From Nevskia sp. (GTDB taxonomy: Bacteria > Pseudomonadota > Gammaproteobacteria > Nevskiales > Nevskiaceae), in assembly GCA_016779605.1 (NCBI GenBank), contig JADHNH010000013.1:1-52397 (forward strand): a DNA stretch of 52,397 nucleotides, in the 5' to 3' direction. The notes under the pieces are model-generated. The model did not search any database. It was not told the DNA's origin and saw only the letters and a list, made by a program, of their open reading frames with translations. Each line of letters begins with the position of its first letter. Position 1 is the stretch's first letter. Shown piece after piece: positions 41,781 to 49,985 of the stretch. The position numbers and the translations under genes were made by a program.

Positions 41781-42826
41781 TGCGCGTCGCGCTGGTGCAC
41801 CATGCCCTGAGCCGTTCCGGCGGCATGGAGTCCTACCTGGTGGACCTGGTCAAGGGCTTCGCGCAGGCCGGCGACTCGGTGGACGTCTGGGTGCGGCAGT
41901 TGGACCGCTCGCTGGCCGGCGAGCTCGGCGTCAAGGCGCGGCAGGTCGCGCGTCTGCCCCTGCCGCGGCTGGTGCGCAACTGGGCGTTCGCACTGGAGAT
42001 CGAGCGCGAGCAGCTGCGCGAGCGCTACGACCTGGCGATTTCGCTGGCGCGCACCGCCGGCCAGCACGTTGCCGTCAACGGCGGCACGCACCCCGGGTTC
42101 CTGGCCGCGATGGGCAAGCCCGCCTCGCTCAAGGACCGCATCGAGATCCGCCTGGAGCGGCGCGGCGTGCTGGCTTCCGGCCATGTCGTCGCGCACTCGG
42201 CGATGCTGGCGCGCGAGCTGTCCGCCTATTACGCGGTGGACCCGGCGCGGATGCAGGTGCTGTACCCGCCGATCGATACGCGCCGCTTCGAGCGTCGGCG
42301 CGCCGCGCGGCGCAGCCATGCGCGCGAAGAGCTGGGCCTGCGGCCGGGCGACTTCGCCTTCGTGTTCCCGTCCATGAGCCACGAGCGCAAGGGCCTGCCG
42401 GCGCTGCTGGCGGCGTTTGCCCGCCTGCAGGATCCGCGCGCGCTGCTGCTGGTGGCCGGCCGCGTCAGCGGCGCGCAGGCGAACGGCGTGCGCCTGCGCG
42501 AGCTCGGCTACGTCAAGGACATGCCGGCGCTCTACGCGGCGGCCGACTGCACCGTGCTGCCCTCGCGCTACGAGCCGTTCGGGCTGGCGGTGGCCGAGTC
42601 GCTGCAGTGCGGCACGCCGGCCATCGCCAGCGCCGCTTCCGGGGTGGCCGAGCTGATGGACGAGGACGACGGCGTGCGCCTGGCCGCCACCGACGCGGAA
42701 TCCATTGCCGCCGCCTTGCGCCAGGTACTGGAGCGGCGCTACCAGCCCGCCCCGGATTTCGCGCGGCGGCACGGCCTGGAAATCGCGCCGCACGTGGCGG
42801 CCTTGCGCGCCTTAGCCGGCGCTTAG
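41780..42826 (+). CDS. Glycosyltransferase family 4
   Basis: A 348-residue GT-B enzyme. The N-terminal [20 protein letters not shown] includes the GGMES-type acceptor loop, [19 protein letters not shown] opens the donor domain, and the EX7E motif is EPFGLAVAE with the following [19 protein letters not shown]. The [19 protein letters not shown] region resembles WaaG-like enzymes of LPS cores. The GTG start shares a base with the sulfotransferase stop. Its 3' end overlaps the convergent UDP-xylose synthase gene by 15 bp. A role in LPS or capsule assembly is inferred. Confidence 0.9.
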   Translation: MRVALVHHALSRSGGMESYLVDLVKGFAQAGDSVDVWVRQLDRSLAGELGVKARQVARLPLPRLVRNWAFALEIEREQLRERYDLAISLARTAGQHVAVNGGTHPGFLAAMGKPASLKDRIEIRLERRGVLASGHVVAHSAMLARELSAYYAVDPARMQVLYPPIDTRRFERRRAARRSHAREELGLRPGDFAFVFPSMSHERKGLPALLAAFARLQDPRALLLVAGRVSGAQANGVRLRELGYVKDMPALYAAADCTVLPSRYEPFGLAVAESLQCGTPAIASAASGVAELMDEDDGVRLAATDAESIAAALRQVLERRYQPAPDFARRHGLEIAPHVAALRALAGA

Positions 42827-43783
42827 GACTTTTTCAAAGTAGGGAATGGTGCGCTGCAGGCCCTCGCGCAGCGGTACCTGCGCCTCCCAGCCCAGCGTGG
42901 CGCGCGCGCGGGCGGTGTCGGGCTGGCGCTGCATTGGATCGTCCTGCGGCAGCGGCTTGAACTCGAGCTTGGATGCCGAGCCGGTCAGCTCGATCACCAG
43001 CTCGGCCAGCTCGCGGATGGTGAACTCGCCCGGATTGCCGAGGTTGATCGGTCCGGTCACCTCGGCCGGCGTGTTCATCAGCCGCACCAGGCCTTCGACC
43101 AGGTCGTCGACATAGCAGAACGAGCGCGTCTGCGTGCCTTCGCCGTAGATCGTGATCGGCCGGTTGCGCAGCGCCTGCACGATGAAATTGCTGACCACGC
43201 GGCCGTCGTTGGGGTGCATGTGCGGGCCGTAAGTGTTGAAGATGCGCGCCACCTTGATCGACAGCCGGTGCTGGCGCCAGTAGTCGAAGAACAGGGTTTC
43301 GGCGCAGCGCTTGCCCTCGTCGTAGCAGGAGCGGAAGCCGATCGGGTTGACGTGGCCCCAGTAATCCTCGGCCTGCGGGTGCACCTGGGGGTCGCCGTAG
43401 ACCTCGCTGGTGGACGCCTGCAGGATCGGCGCGCGCAGGCGCTTGGCCAGACCCAGCATGTTGATGGCGCCGTGCACGCTGGTCTTGGTGGTCTGCACCG
43501 GGTCGTGCTGATAGTGCACCGGGCTGGCCGGGCAGGCCAGGTTGTAGATGCCGTCGGCCTCGACGTAGAGCGGGAAGGTCACGTCGTGGCGCAGCAGCTC
43601 GAAGCGCGGGTCGTCCAGCAAGCCGAGCACGTTGGTCCGCGTGCCGGTGTAGAAGTTGTCCACGCACAACACCTCGCAGCCGTCGGCCAGCAGGCGTGCG
43701 CACAGGTGCGAGCCGATGAAGCCGGCGCCGCCGGTGACGAGGATGCGCCTGGGGCCGTATTCGCGCGTCGACAGCTTGGTCAT
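42812..43783 (-). CDS. uxs: UDP-glucuronic acid decarboxylase (UDP-xylose synthase)
   Basis: A 323-residue extended SDR that decarboxylates UDP-glucuronate to UDP-xylose. The NAD motif [10 protein letters not shown] is at residues 17-26; [12 protein letters not shown] and the active-site stretch [10 protein letters not shown] come next. [20 protein letters not shown] contains Tyr-x3-Lys, and [17 protein letters not shown] follows, as in UXS enzymes. It supplies a second nucleotide sugar to the glycan locus but is read on the opposite strand. Upstream lies the five-hairpin block. The related ArnA-type dehydrogenase is larger and is excluded by length. Confidence 0.94.
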   Translation of the reverse strand: MTKLSTREYGPRRILVTGGAGFIGSHLCARLLADGCEVLCVDNFYTGTRTNVLGLLDDPRFELLRHDVTFPLYVEADGIYNLACPASPVHYQHDPVQTTKTSVHGAINMLGLAKRLRAPILQASTSEVYGDPQVHPQAEDYWGHVNPIGFRSCYDEGKRCAETLFFDYWRQHRLSIKVARIFNTYGPHMHPNDGRVVSNFIVQALRNRPITIYGEGTQTRSFCYVDDLVEGLVRLMNTPAEVTGPINLGNPGEFTIRELAELVIELTGSASKLEFKPLPQDDPMQRQPDTARARATLGWEAQVPLREGLQRTIPYFEKVLSAG

Positions 43784-43826
43784 CGGGTTTCCGGCTCTTC
43801 GATCATGGTCAGTGACAGCGGCTCAA

Positions 43827-43972
43827 GGAAGCCCCGATTAATCGGGGCTTCCCGCTTGGGCCACGGATGGCCCAACCATTTCAACGGCGCAAGCCGTTGA
43901 AATGGAAGGCCGTTGAAAATCACACTTTTCAACGGCCGTCATCTGAACAAGTCCAGGATGGATTTGTTCAGA
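43827..43972. repeat. Block of five contiguous perfect or near-perfect hairpins
   Basis: Five inverted repeats fill 146 bp. (a) 43827-43852: arms of 13, GGAAGCCCCGATT and complement, no loop. (b) 43856-43875: TTGGGCCA/TGGCCCAA. (c) 43876-43905: CCATTTCAACGGC and complement with a GCAA loop. (d) 43908-43937: GGCCGTTGAAAA/TTTTCAACGGCC. (e) 43942-43972: TCTGAACAAGTCC/GGATTTGTTCAGA with one wobble. Arms of c and d can also pair with each other. On the minus strand, b and e carry the CATCC tip seen at 19431-19546. The block separates the cyclase gene from uxs and is probably a terminator/repeat cluster. Confidence 0.8.
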
Positions 43973-43992
43973 GTGCCCTTAAGTGTAGCCGC

Positions 43993-44766
43993 TCAGTCGA
44001 AGATGGCCACGGCCCGGGTCCAGCCGGCCGAAGCGCCGCGGATCTTGAAGGGAAAGCAGGAGATGGTGAAGCCGTCGGCCGGCAGCGCCTCCAGGTTGTG
44101 CAGCTTTTCCAGGTGGCAGTAGCCGATGTCGCGGCCGGCCTTGTGGCCTTCCCAGATCAGCCGGGCGTCGCCGCTGGCCTGGTAGCGCTGCGCGGTGTGC
44201 ACGAACGGCGCATCCCAGCTCCAGCCGTCGGTGCCGGTCAGGCGCACGCCGCGCTCGAGCAGGTACATGGTCGCCTCGTAGCCCATGCCGCAGCCGGCGG
44301 CGACGTAGTCGTCGTGGCCGTAGCGCGCGCCGGCGCGCGTGTTGACCAGCACGATCTCCAGCGGCGCCAGGCGGTGGCCGATGCGCGCAAGCTCGGCCTC
44401 GACGTCGGCGGCGGTGACCACGTAGCCGTCCGGCAAGTGGCGGAAATCGAGCTTGACGCCGGGCTGGAAGCACCATTCCAGCGGCACCTCGTCGATGGTG
44501 GAGGCGCGCTCGCCCTTGTTCATGGTGCTGGCGAAGTGGTAGGGCGCGTCCAGGTGGGTGCCGTTGTGCGTGATCAGCTCCACTTTCTCGATCGCCCAGG
44601 CCTCGGCGTCGGGCAGGTCTTCGGGCTTCAGGCCGGGAAAGAACGGCAGGATCTGCGGCAGGCAGTCGCGGTGCGTCAGGTAATGGATTTTCGGCTGGTA
44701 CCCGGGCGGGTCCGAGCGCACGTCGTTTTCCAGGTAGATCGACAGGTCGACGAACTTCCGGCTCAT
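43993..44766 (-). CDS. Cyclase-family metal hydrolase (kynurenine formamidase-like)
   Basis: A 257-residue protein of the cyclase/KynB superfamily. The metal-binding HxGTHxDxPxH motif is present as [11 protein letters not shown] (His67 to His77). [23 protein letters not shown] and [13 protein letters not shown] follow. Members hydrolyse N-formylkynurenine, isatin or unrelated amides, so the substrate is open. The ATG at 44766 has GGAGA 7 nt upstream, better than the ATG at 44817 inside the gpsA end. It lies 50 bp downstream of gpsA and may be the last gene of that operon. No kynurenine-pathway genes are nearby. Confidence 0.87.
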   Translation of the reverse strand: MSRKFVDLSIYLENDVRSDPPGYQPKIHYLTHRDCLPQILPFFPGLKPEDLPDAEAWAIEKVELITHNGTHLDAPYHFASTMNKGERASTIDEVPLEWCFQPGVKLDFRHLPDGYVVTAADVEAELARIGHRLAPLEIVLVNTRAGARYGHDDYVAAGCGMGYEATMYLLERGVRLTGTDGWSWDAPFVHTAQRYQASGDARLIWEGHKAGRDIGYCHLEKLHNLEALPADGFTISCFPFKIRGASAGWTRAVAIFD

Positions 44767-44816
44767 GGGCAAGTCTCCTCGTGTCTTGTTTGGCGTCCGC
44801 GGCCGGCCCGAGGCCA

Positions 44817-45824
44817 TCAGCCCTGTTCGGCGCGCAGCGGGCGCTCCGAGAGCTGCTTCATCGCCTCCACCGGTGTCACCGTGCCGGACAGCACCGCCAC
44901 CGCCATTTCGTGCAGCGGCATGCGCACCGACCGCTGCCGCGCCAGCCGCACCACCTCCGGCGCCGCCTTGACGCCTTCCACCACGCCTTCGATCGACGCC
45001 AGCGCCTGCGCGGCGGTTTTACCCTGGCCCAGGGCCAGGCCGAAGCGGCGGTTGCGCGAATGGTCGTCGGTGCAGGTCAGCACCACGTCGCCCAGCCCGG
45101 ACAGGCCCATCAGGGTTTCCGGCTGCGCGCCCAGCGCGGCGGCCAGGCGTGCGATCTCGCCCAGGCCGCGGGTGATCAGCGCGGCCCGCGTGTTGGCGCC
45201 CAGGCCGAGCCCGTCGGCGATGCCCACGGCGATCGCCAGCACGTTCTTGGCCGCGCCGCCGATCTCCACGCCGACCAGGTCGCCGGAGGTGTAGGCGCGG
45301 AAGCCATCGCCGTGCAGCGCCTGCGCCAGGCGCGCGGCGAACGCCGGGTCGTTGGAAGCCACGGTGACGGCGGTGGGCAGGCCGGCGGCCAACTCGCGCG
45401 CGAAGGTCGGGCCCGATACCACCGCCACCGCGCGCCCTTCGCCCAGTTCCTGGCCGATGACCTGGTGGGCGAGCAGGCCGCTGCCCGGCTCCAGGCCCTT
45501 GCTGCCGCAGGCGATGCCCTGGCCCGGGCGCACCAGGGGCTGCAGCTGGCGGCACAGGCCGCGCAGGGCCGGGCTGGGCGCGGCGATCAGAAGGTCAGCG
45601 CTGCCGGCCACCACCTGCGGCAGGTCCGCCGAGACGGTCACGCCGTCCGGCAGGCGGCAGCCGTGCAGGTGCAGCGGGTTGTCGCGCGAGGCCTGCAGCG
45701 TCGCGGCGGCCGCGGCATCGCGCGCCCACAGCCAGCAAGCCGCGCCGCGCCGCGACAGCTGGATCGCCAGCGCGGTGCCGAATGCACCGGCACCCAGCAC
45801 GCCGACCGCCGCGGCACCGTTCAC
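44817..45824 (-). CDS. gpsA: NAD(P)H-dependent glycerol-3-phosphate dehydrogenase
   Basis: A 335-residue cytosolic enzyme that reduces dihydroxyacetone phosphate to sn-glycerol 3-phosphate for phospholipid synthesis. The Rossmann motif is [32 protein letters not shown] and the catalytic-lysine segment [15 protein letters not shown] are all present. [21 protein letters not shown] is a strong GpsA signature. The GTG at 45824 gives the family N-terminus ([13 protein letters not shown]). It follows secB by 22 bp, the usual gammaproteobacterial order. Confidence 0.95.
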   Translation of the reverse strand: MNGAAAVGVLGAGAFGTALAIQLSRRGAACWLWARDAAAAATLQASRDNPLHLHGCRLPDGVTVSADLPQVVAGSADLLIAAPSPALRGLCRQLQPLVRPGQGIACGSKGLEPGSGLLAHQVIGQELGEGRAVAVVSGPTFARELAAGLPTAVTVASNDPAFAARLAQALHGDGFRAYTSGDLVGVEIGGAAKNVLAIAVGIADGLGLGANTRAALITRGLGEIARLAAALGAQPETLMGLSGLGDVVLTCTDDHSRNRRFGLALGQGKTAAQALASIEGVVEGVKAAPEVVRLARQRSVRMPLHEMAVAVLSGTVTPVEAMKQLSERPLRAEQG

Positions 45825-45846
45825 GTCGGGCCGCCGGCGCGAAGCG

Positions 45847-46329
45847 CTACTGCACCGTGACGATGCCGCCGGCACCCGCGCCGGCCTCGGCGCGCGCGCG
45901 CGCAACATGCTCGGCGAACAGCGCCTCGAAGTTGATCGGCTGCAGCAGCATCGGCGGGAAGCCGGCGCGCTGCACCAGCTCGGCCACCGCCTCGCGCGCG
46001 AACGGGAACACCACGCCGGGACAGTAGCCGCCGAGCACCGCCTGCACCTCGGTCTCGTTGGCAAAGCCGCTGACATGGAAAATGCCGGCCTGGTGCACTT
46101 CGGCCAGGAAGCCGACATCCTCCTCGAGCTTGGCCGTCACCGTGACCGACAGGGTGACCTGGAACAGCGGCGCTTCCAGCGGCACGGTGGCGGCGGACAC
46201 CTGCACGTCGACCTGCGGGTTCCACTGCCGCGCGAACACCTGCGGCGCATGCGGCACCTCGAGCGAGGCGTCCTTCAGGTAGATCCTCTGCAGCAGGACC
46301 TGGCGGGTATTGGGCGGGGCTTCGGCCAT
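45847..46329 (-). CDS. secB: Protein-export chaperone SecB
   Basis: A 160-residue cytosolic chaperone that holds preproteins unfolded and delivers them to SecA. RIYLKDASLEVPHAPQVF, WNPQVDVQVSAATVPL, HQAGIFHVSGF and the signature YCPGVVFPFAREAV with LLQPINFEALF are characteristic of SecB. It lies between grxC and gpsA, matching the conserved order yibN-grxC-secB-gpsA. The C-terminal tail is Ala/Gly-rich (EAGAGAGG) rather than acidic, a minor difference from E. coli. Confidence 0.96.
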   Translation of the reverse strand: MAEAPPNTRQVLLQRIYLKDASLEVPHAPQVFARQWNPQVDVQVSAATVPLEAPLFQVTLSVTVTAKLEEDVGFLAEVHQAGIFHVSGFANETEVQAVLGGYCPGVVFPFAREAVAELVQRAGFPPMLLQPINFEALFAEHVARARAEAGAGAGGIVTVQ

Positions 46330-46390
46330 GAGGTTCGGGCGGGCTCTGTGCGTGGTAGGACAACGATGGGGAAGGGCCGCTGATGACCGG

Positions 46391-46651
46391 CTAGGTGTCG
46401 GCGAGCAGCGGATCGAGCTGCCCGGCGCGCTCCAGCGCGGCGAGGTCGTCGTAGCCGCCGACGTGGCGCTCGCCGATGAAGATCTGCGGCACCGTGCGGC
46501 GGCCGCCGGAACGCTCCAGCATCTCGGTGCGCCGCGCCGCGTCGGCGTCGACTGCCACGTCGACGAACTTCACGCCCTTGCTGCTCAGCAGCCGCTTGGC
46601 CATCACGCAATACGGGCAGATGCGCGTACTGTAAACGACCACGGGCTTCAT
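46391..46651 (-). CDS. grxC: Glutaredoxin 3
   Basis: An 86-residue thiol-disulfide oxidoreductase with the CPYC active site at residues 12-15, TVPQIFIGERHVGGYDDL for glutathione binding and the compact glutaredoxin length. It reduces disulfides with glutathione, which links functionally to the glutathione reductase encoded at 49986-51356. It starts 25 bp after the rhodanese gene and precedes secB, as in E. coli. Confidence 0.95.
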   Translation of the reverse strand: MKPVVVYSTRICPYCVMAKRLLSSKGVKFVDVAVDADAARRTEMLERSGGRRTVPQIFIGERHVGGYDDLAALERAGQLDPLLADT

Positions 46652-46676
46652 CGAGCGGTCCTCGGTTTCGTCGCGG

Positions 46677-47105
46677 CTACTTGGCGGTCACGGGCAGGTT
46701 GCTGTTCATCCAGCCGTTGAGGCCGCCGCGCAGGGGATAAACCTCGGCGAAGCCGAGCTTGCGCAGCTTGGCGGCCGCCTCGTTGGCGGTGCCGCCGAGC
46801 GCGCAGTACACCAGCAGCGGCCGCGCGCGGTCCTTGCCCAGCTCGCCGGCGCGCTCCTCGAGCTTGGCCAGCGGCAGGTTCACGGCGTTGAGCAGGTGGC
46901 TTTTCTTGAAATCGGCCGCCGTGCGCACGTCCACCACCAGCGCCTCGCGGTCGTTGATCAGCCGCACGGCGTCCTGCGGCGTCAGGCGCCTGCCGCCGAT
47001 CAGGTTGCCGTGGATTTCGTTGGCGATCAGCGCCGCCACCAGCGCTCCCAGCGCGGCGAACAGGCCGGCGTGGTGGTGAAAGAATTCGACCAGGATGAGC
47101 ATCAT
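46677..47105 (-). CDS. yibN: Membrane-anchored rhodanese-like protein (YibN type)
   Basis: A protein of about 142 residues with an N-terminal membrane helix (residues about 10-30, AGLFAALGALVAALIANEI) and a single rhodanese domain. The active-site loop is YCALGGTANEAA with the catalytic cysteine. RLTPQDAVRLINDREALVVDVR and FAEVYPLRGGLNGW are typical. E. coli YibN occupies the same place before grxC-secB. The start may be ATG 47105, 47102 or 47129; 47105 best fits the family. It is divergent from envC. Confidence 0.9.
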   Translation of the reverse strand: MMLILVEFFHHHAGLFAALGALVAALIANEIHGNLIGGRRLTPQDAVRLINDREALVVDVRTAADFKKSHLLNAVNLPLAKLEERAGELGKDRARPLLVYCALGGTANEAAAKLRKLGFAEVYPLRGGLNGWMNSNLPVTAK

Positions 47106-47251
47106 CGGCTGCGGCGGTCCCGTCCACATGATCCGGATGGGTACGCAAGCGGCGTACCGGCGCGAACCGCCATGGCGGGCGGGTGATCCAGGCGGCGCGC
47201 CGGTTTCCGGTTTCCCGGCGCGCCCGCATGGTTCATTATCGCATTCGCCGC

Positions 47252-48409
47252 ATGATCGCGAAAAGCCGAAAATCGAGTCGCATCGCAGCCGCCGCGGCGG
47301 CGCTGTGCCTGACTGCGGCCGCTGCGGACGAAAATTACCAGCGCAGCGCCGAGCAGCTGGCCAAGGTGCGCAGCCGCATCGAGGCGGTCAGCCAGGGCAT
47401 CGAGCGCGACCGCGGCCAGCAGGGCGCGCTGCGGGCGGCGGTGGAAGCCGCCGAGCGCAAGATCGGCCAGGCGCAGGCCGAGGTGCAGCGCATCGCCGGG
47501 CAAATCGACGCGCAGGAGTCTCGCGTGCGCCAGGCGCAGGCGGCGCGCGCCGCCGCGCAGCAGCGCCTGGCGGACCAGAAGGACGCTCTGGCCAGGCAGC
47601 TGCGCGCGGCCTACATCATGGGGCGCGGCGGCAAGCTGGAGACCGTGCTCAGCGTCGCCGACCCGGATCGCATCGACCGCATGCTGGTCTATTACGACGC
47701 CCTGGACAAGGCCCGCGCCGCCGCCATCGCCGGCATCGCCCGGGAAATCGCCCAGGTCGACGCCCTGCAGGCGCAGTACCAGGCGCAGCTCGATACGCTG
47801 CGCGGGCTCAAGCAGAACCGCAGCGACGCCCTGGCGGCGCTGCAGGCCGACCGCGCCGAGCGCAGCCAGGCGGTGGCGGCGCTGTCCGCGCGCATCGCCG
47901 GGGAAGCCGGCGAGCTCAAGGGCCTGCAGGCCAACGAGAAGCAGCTGCGCGACCTGCTGGAGCAGCTGCGCCGGGCCCTGGCCGACACGCCGGTCGAGCC
48001 CGGTTCCAACAAGCCGTTTCCGCAGCAGCACGGGCGGCTGTCGTGGCCGCTGCGCGGCGAACTGCTGGCGCGCTTCGGCGACCCCAAGGCCGGCGGCCGG
48101 CTGCAGTGGAAGGGGGTGTGGATCGCCGGCGCCGACGGCGAGCCGGTGCGCGCCAGCGCCCGCGGCCGGGTGGCCTACGTCGGCTGGCTGTCCAGCTACG
48201 GCCTGATCGTGGTGCTGCAGCACGAGGCCGGCTATTTCACGCTTTACGGGCACACCAGCAGCGTGTCCCGCAATGCCGGCGACTGGGTGAACGCCGGCGA
48301 TGTCATCGCCCAGGCCGGCAGCACCGGCGGCTACGATCGCAGCGGCCTTTACTTCGAAGTGCGCAGGGGCGCCGAACCGGTCGATCCGATCCAGTGGCTG
48401 GCGCGCTGA
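47252..48409 (+). CDS. envC: Murein hydrolase activator EnvC
   Basis: A protein of about 385 residues: signal peptide (SRIAAAAAALCLTAAAA), a long coiled coil (about residues 35-250, Gln/Arg/Ala-rich) and a C-terminal LytM/M23 domain. The metal-site residues are degenerate: the first histidine is replaced (LQWKGVWIAG) and the HxH motif reads LYFEVRR. As in E. coli EnvC, it should activate cell-division amidases rather than cleave peptidoglycan. The ATG at 47252 is preferred over those at 47228 and 47183. It is followed after 130 bp by the S41 protease, the common envC-ctpA pairing. Confidence 0.93.
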   Translation: MIAKSRKSSRIAAAAAALCLTAAAADENYQRSAEQLAKVRSRIEAVSQGIERDRGQQGALRAAVEAAERKIGQAQAEVQRIAGQIDAQESRVRQAQAARAAAQQRLADQKDALARQLRAAYIMGRGGKLETVLSVADPDRIDRMLVYYDALDKARAAAIAGIAREIAQVDALQAQYQAQLDTLRGLKQNRSDALAALQADRAERSQAVAALSARIAGEAGELKGLQANEKQLRDLLEQLRRALADTPVEPGSNKPFPQQHGRLSWPLRGELLARFGDPKAGGRLQWKGVWIAGADGEPVRASARGRVAYVGWLSSYGLIVVLQHEAGYFTLYGHTSSVSRNAGDWVNAGDVIAQAGSTGGYDRSGLYFEVRRGAEPVDPIQWLAR

Positions 48410-48539
48410 AGGCCCGCTAAAAAAAGCCTGCCGCGACGCGAACCGCGCGCCTGCGGCCGCGGTCAAAGGGCTCACAAACCGAAGAGCGTGCGTGTGGTAT
48501 CTTCGGACACTTACCGAACCCGCGTCTTCGTCGCCCCCC

Positions 48540-49904
48540 ATGTCATCATCTTTCCGGATTTCCCTGGCCCTGGCCCTCGGCGTCGTTCTGGGCGCCGGCG
48601 TCACGCTGACCCACGGTGTGCTGGCCGAGCACGAGGCGATCGCCACCGCGCAGGGGCCGGGCGGCCTGCCGATGGACGACCTGCGCAGCTTCGTCGACGT
48701 GCTCAACAAGGTGAAGGCGGACTACGTCGAGCCGGTGGACGACAAGACGCTGCTGCAGAACGCGCTGCGCGGCATGCTGGCGGGGCTGGACCCGCACTCG
48801 GCCTACATGGACAAGGACGAGTACCGCGACATGAACGTCACCACCACCGGCCGTTTCGGCGGGCTGGGCATCGAAGTGCAGATGCAGAGCGGGCTGGTCA
48901 AGGTGGTTTCGCCGATCGACGACACCCCGGCGGCCAAGGCCGGCCTCAAGCCCGGCGACCTCATCGTCAAGATCGACGATGCGCCGGTGCAGGGCATGAC
49001 CATCAACGACGCGGTCAACAAGATGCGCGGCGAGCCTGGCACCGCGGTCAAGATCGTGGTGGTGCGCGACAACACGCCGCAGCCGCTGACCTTCGAGCTC
49101 AAGCGCGACATCATCAAGGTCGCCAGCGTGCGCGGCCGCATGCTCGAGCCCGGCTATGCCTACCTGCGCATCTCGCAGTTCCAGACCGGCACCGGCAAGA
49201 GCTTCGACGACGAGCTGGACAAGCTGAAGAAGCAGGCGCCGGGCGGAGCCCTCAAGGGCCTGGTGCTGGACCTGCGCAGCAACCCCGGCGGCGTGCTCAA
49301 CGCCGCCGTGGACATCTCCGACGCGTTCCTGGACAAGGGCCCGATCGTCAGCATCCGCGGGCGCGATCCGGGCGCCAGCCACGAATTCGACGCCACCCCT
49401 GGCGACGAGATGGACGGCAAGCCGGTGGTGGTGCTGGTCAACGGCGGTACCGCCTCGGCCGCCGAGATCGTCGCCGGCGCGTTGCAGGACCAGCACCGCG
49501 CCATCCTGGTCGGCAGCAAGACCTTCGGCAAGGGTTCGGTGCAGACCATCCTGCCGCTGCAGAACGAGGATGCGATCAAGCTCACCACCGCGCGCTACTA
49601 CACGCCCAGCGGCCGCTCGATCCAGGCCGAGGGCATCGTGCCCGACGTCGCCCTGCAGCCGGTCAAGGTGAGCAAGCTCGACGGCCAGGATCTCGACGGC
49701 TTCGTCAAGGAAGCCGACCTCAAGGGGCGGCTGGACAACCCCAACGGCAAGGTCGATCCGGACAAGGCCAAGGCCCTGGAGAGCCTCAAGGTGGACCCGT
49801 CCAAGGCCGGTGACCAGCCGCAGCAGCCGCTGGAGCTGACCGACTACGAGCTGTTCGAGGCGCTGAACCTGCTCAAGGGCCTGGCGATCGCGCGGGCCAA
49901 CTAA
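48540..49904 (+). CDS. ctpA: S41-family C-terminal processing protease (CtpA-like)
   Basis: A 454-residue periplasmic protease: signal anchor (residues 1-29), an N-terminal helical region with DPHSAYM, a PDZ domain (about 103-180) and a peptidase S41 domain. The catalytic Ser306 is in NGGTASAAE and Lys331 in KTFGKGSVQ. The C-terminal region (about 395-454) is Lys/Asp-rich. Such proteases trim C-termini of envelope proteins and can degrade murein hydrolases, which suits its place beside envC. An inverted repeat CCGAAGA/TCTTCGG (48479-48506) lies in its upstream region. Confidence 0.94.
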   Translation: MSSSFRISLALALGVVLGAGVTLTHGVLAEHEAIATAQGPGGLPMDDLRSFVDVLNKVKADYVEPVDDKTLLQNALRGMLAGLDPHSAYMDKDEYRDMNVTTTGRFGGLGIEVQMQSGLVKVVSPIDDTPAAKAGLKPGDLIVKIDDAPVQGMTINDAVNKMRGEPGTAVKIVVVRDNTPQPLTFELKRDIIKVASVRGRMLEPGYAYLRISQFQTGTGKSFDDELDKLKKQAPGGALKGLVLDLRSNPGGVLNAAVDISDAFLDKGPIVSIRGRDPGASHEFDATPGDEMDGKPVVVLVNGGTASAAEIVAGALQDQHRAILVGSKTFGKGSVQTILPLQNEDAIKLTTARYYTPSGRSIQAEGIVPDVALQPVKVSKLDGQDLDGFVKEADLKGRLDNPNGKVDPDKAKALESLKVDPSKAGDQPQQPLELTDYELFEALNLLKGLAIARAN

Positions 49905-49932
49905 AAAGGCAAGGCAGCGGGCCGGTGAACCG

Positions 49933-49950
49933 CCGGCAGCGCGCTGCCGG
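49933..49950. repeat. 18-bp perfect palindrome downstream of ctpA
   Basis: CCGGCAGCGCGCTGCCGG is a perfect palindrome 28 bp after the ctpA stop. No T-run follows, so it is not a standard intrinsic terminator; it may stabilise the 3' end of the ctpA message. Confidence 0.55.
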
Positions 49951-49985
49951 GCAGCCGGAACCCCGGCCAAACAAGGGCGCCGCCG

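Noticed and set aside
43827-43972. CRISPR array
   Set aside because: The repeats are inverted rather than direct, their arms differ from one another, and no spacer-like pattern or cas gene is present.
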